Made by a program: the position numbers and the translations under genes. A model generated the notes under the pieces. It was not told the origin of the DNA, did not search any database, and saw only the letters and a list, made by a program, of their open reading frames with translations. A DNA stretch of 27,029 bases from a virus. The stretch covers positions 1 to 27,029 of the IMG/VR virus record IMGVR_UViG_3300027833_000186; one strand, 5' to 3'. This document shows positions 25,894 to 27,029 of the stretch, in pieces (positions within the stretch are counted from its first letter, which is position 1; every line of letters begins with the position of its first letter).

Positions 25894-27029
25894 TTATACT
25901 TTAAATTCTGCAAACGTGTCTTTAGCATCGTTATTGCCCCACGTCGCAATTGGTTTATCAGGGATGACCATATCAGACATAATGTCAGATTGAGCCGATT
26001 CTTCAACATCATATAACTTCATTCTAGCTCGATCAATGCCTATCACGAACCTTTTATATTTACTCACATCATTATAACGATTCTTTAACTGTTTTACCAT
26101 TACTTGGTTTAACTCATCTAATTCTTCAGTAGCAATCAAAGCAAACATTAAATCAGCAGTAGCAGGTAAACCAAATGACTCAGAAGTATCTTCAAGTCCA
26201 ACATCAGTATTTCCAAAACCAGATCTTGTTGTTTGAGTTGCTGTCATAACTGGAACATCAAACTCAATAGCCAAACCACGTAGTTCTTCAGCAATAGCTT
26301 TAATATACGTGTAACTATTTATACTCCCACCCATGGCCTTCATACGAGATGATGAACAAATATTGAGATAATCAATATAGATCATATCAGGAATAAACTT
26401 TTTCTTCATCTTCATTTCATTTAACAATGCTCTAAAGTGACCAGAGTGAGCGCTACCGGTAGGATACTGTTTAATGATTAGTTTACCAATAGTACCAGTT
26501 GCGATCTTTTGAATCTTTTTAGAAAAGACATCTTTAGATAATGTTTCAAGCTGTTGGATTGGTAAATCCATAAGATTAGCATCAATACGTTCAGCGATCT
26601 TTTCTTCAGCCATTTCCATTGTAATGTATAATACGTTTTTGCCTTGTTGTAAAACAGAAGCTGCATTATGACACATAAACAATGATTTACCCACACCAGT
26701 ACCAGCAAGACAAACATTTAACGTTTTATTTGGAATACCACCTTTAGTAATCTTATTAAAGTAATCAAGATCGAACGGTATCTTTTCTTCAACGTTATTA
26801 TAGAATTCAAAACGACCATCAGCATCATCAATATAATCATGACCAATTTGTTGATCAAATGAAACACCAAGGGCTGTTGAAAGAATATCAGGAATAGAGC
26901 CTTCGCTTCTATTCTCGTCCTTACCATCAATGATTTGAATAGAATCCATAATTGCTAGATAAACAGCTCTATCTTTACACCACTTTTCTGTTTCAACAAT
27001 AAGATATTCAGTATCTAAATCAGTCTTTA
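25894..27029 (-). CDS. 41: Replicative DNA helicase gp41, 5' part beyond window edge
   Basis: 377 C-terminal residues are visible and the frame stays open to the right edge, so the ATG at 26949 is internal. T4 gp41 has 475 residues. The segment E-Y-L-I-V-E-T-E-K-W-C-K-D-R-A and S-I-Q-I-I-D-G-K, then A-L-G-V-S-F-D and H-D-Y-I-D-D-A, follows T4 gp41 closely. Walker A is L-A-G-T-G-V-G-K-S and Walker B is M-I-Y-I-D-Y-L-N-I, with T-A-T-Q-T-T-R-S-G-F as the sensor region and R-Y-N-D near the C-terminus. It is a DnaB/RecA-fold hexamer that unwinds DNA 5' to 3' on the lagging strand with gp61 primase and gp59 loader. Confidence 0.95.
   Translation of the reverse strand, partial: KTDLDTEYLIVETEKWCKDRAVYLAIMDSIQIIDGKDENRSEGSIPDILSTALGVSFDQQIGHDYIDDADGRFEFYNNVEEKIPFDLDYFNKITKGGIPNKTLNVCLAGTGVGKSLFMCHNAASVLQQGKNVLYITMEMAEEKIAERIDANLMDLPIQQLETLSKDVFSKKIQKIATGTIGKLIIKQYPTGSAHSGHFRALLNEMKMKKKFIPDMIYIDYLNICSSSRMKAMGGSINSYTYIKAIAEELRGLAIEFDVPVMTATQTTRSGFGNTDVGLEDTSESFGLPATADLMFALIATEELDELNQVMVKQLKNRYNDVSKYKRFVIGIDRARMKLYDVEESAQSDIMSDMVIPDKPIATWGNNDAKDTFAEFKV

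Noticed and set aside
26316-26323. TATAAATA box inside the helicase gene
   Set aside because: It is more than 400 bases from the next start. No reason to favour it over chance.
1-27029. tRNA genes, CRISPR arrays, introns or homing endonucleases in nrd genes, and insertion sequences
   Set aside because: None was seen. Gaps are too short for most of these, the nrd genes are uninterrupted, and the only repeats found are the promoter cassettes and cargo start repeats. A covariance-model search was not possible here.

Overview
This window is a compact, AT-rich stretch of a T4-type (T4-superfamily) myovirus genome. Every supported gene is on the minus strand, so it should be read from the right end to the left. 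The phage assignment rests on a gp41-type replicative helicase, a T4-type RNase H, NrdA/NrdB with glutaredoxin, PhoH, ThyX and many small proteins that I recognise from marine T4-like phages. ThyX plus PhoH plus this set of small genes points to the marine cyanophage/pelagiphage-like branch rather than to enterobacterial T4. No photosynthesis genes are present and I cannot name the host. Genes commonly overlap by 1, 4, 8 or 14 bases, which suggests translational coupling.

Layout in transcription order. (a) 27029-25057: C-terminal part of the replicative helicase, a tiny membrane protein and thymidylate synthase ThyX. (b) 24997-23328: an early promoter cassette and seven small genes. (c) 23315-14074: a tandem late-plus-early promoter and a long block in which ten proteins begin with a short motif (M-K-T/S/G-F-K-E..., then [I/L/M]-x-E). 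This resembles the capsid-targeting sequence of T4 internal head proteins. The block includes a ligase-fold nucleotidyltransferase, a cytidylyltransferase fusion, a zeta-like P-loop kinase, a Lys-rich basic protein and several unknowns. It is interspersed with a transglutaminase-like cysteine protease and charged or coiled-coil virion-type proteins. (d) 14046-12088: a lysis-like module with a membrane-anchored coiled-coil protein overlapping a lipoprotein (candidate spanins), a class-3 lipase and a small hydrophobic-N-terminus protein. (e) 12074-7836: early promoter, then nrdA, nrdB, glutaredoxin, a zinc-ribbon protein and a GIY-YIG-like protein. (f) 7832-5930: early promoter, an acidic protein, RNase H, a DUF6433-like protein and a small coiled protein, closed by a 13-bp hairpin. 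(g) 5884-4350: early promoter, a conserved phage protein, a zinc-less FmdB-like protein and phoH. (h) 4310-1745: early promoter, a small protein, a PD-(D/E)XK exonuclease and a run of small conserved genes ending with FmdB. (i) 1736-313: early promoter, a HAD phosphatase, three tiny genes and a SET-domain protein. (j) 285-1: a late promoter and the start of a conserved T4-like protein.

Two systems stand out. The first is the set of proteins with candidate capsid-targeting N-termini, which suggests that this virion carries an enzyme cargo that could be matured by the prohead protease and delivered with the DNA. One of these proteins contains a second, internal copy of the motif. The second is a family of seven near-identical sigma70-type promoters, all with 17-bp spacers. 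Two of them are bounded by the same 51-bp and 18-bp repeats, and some carry a stem-loop next to the -35 box. This resembles the mobile promoter/stem-loop cassettes described in T4-type phages. No tRNA, rRNA, CRISPR array or insertion sequence was seen, and no stretch longer than about 105 bases lacks a gene.
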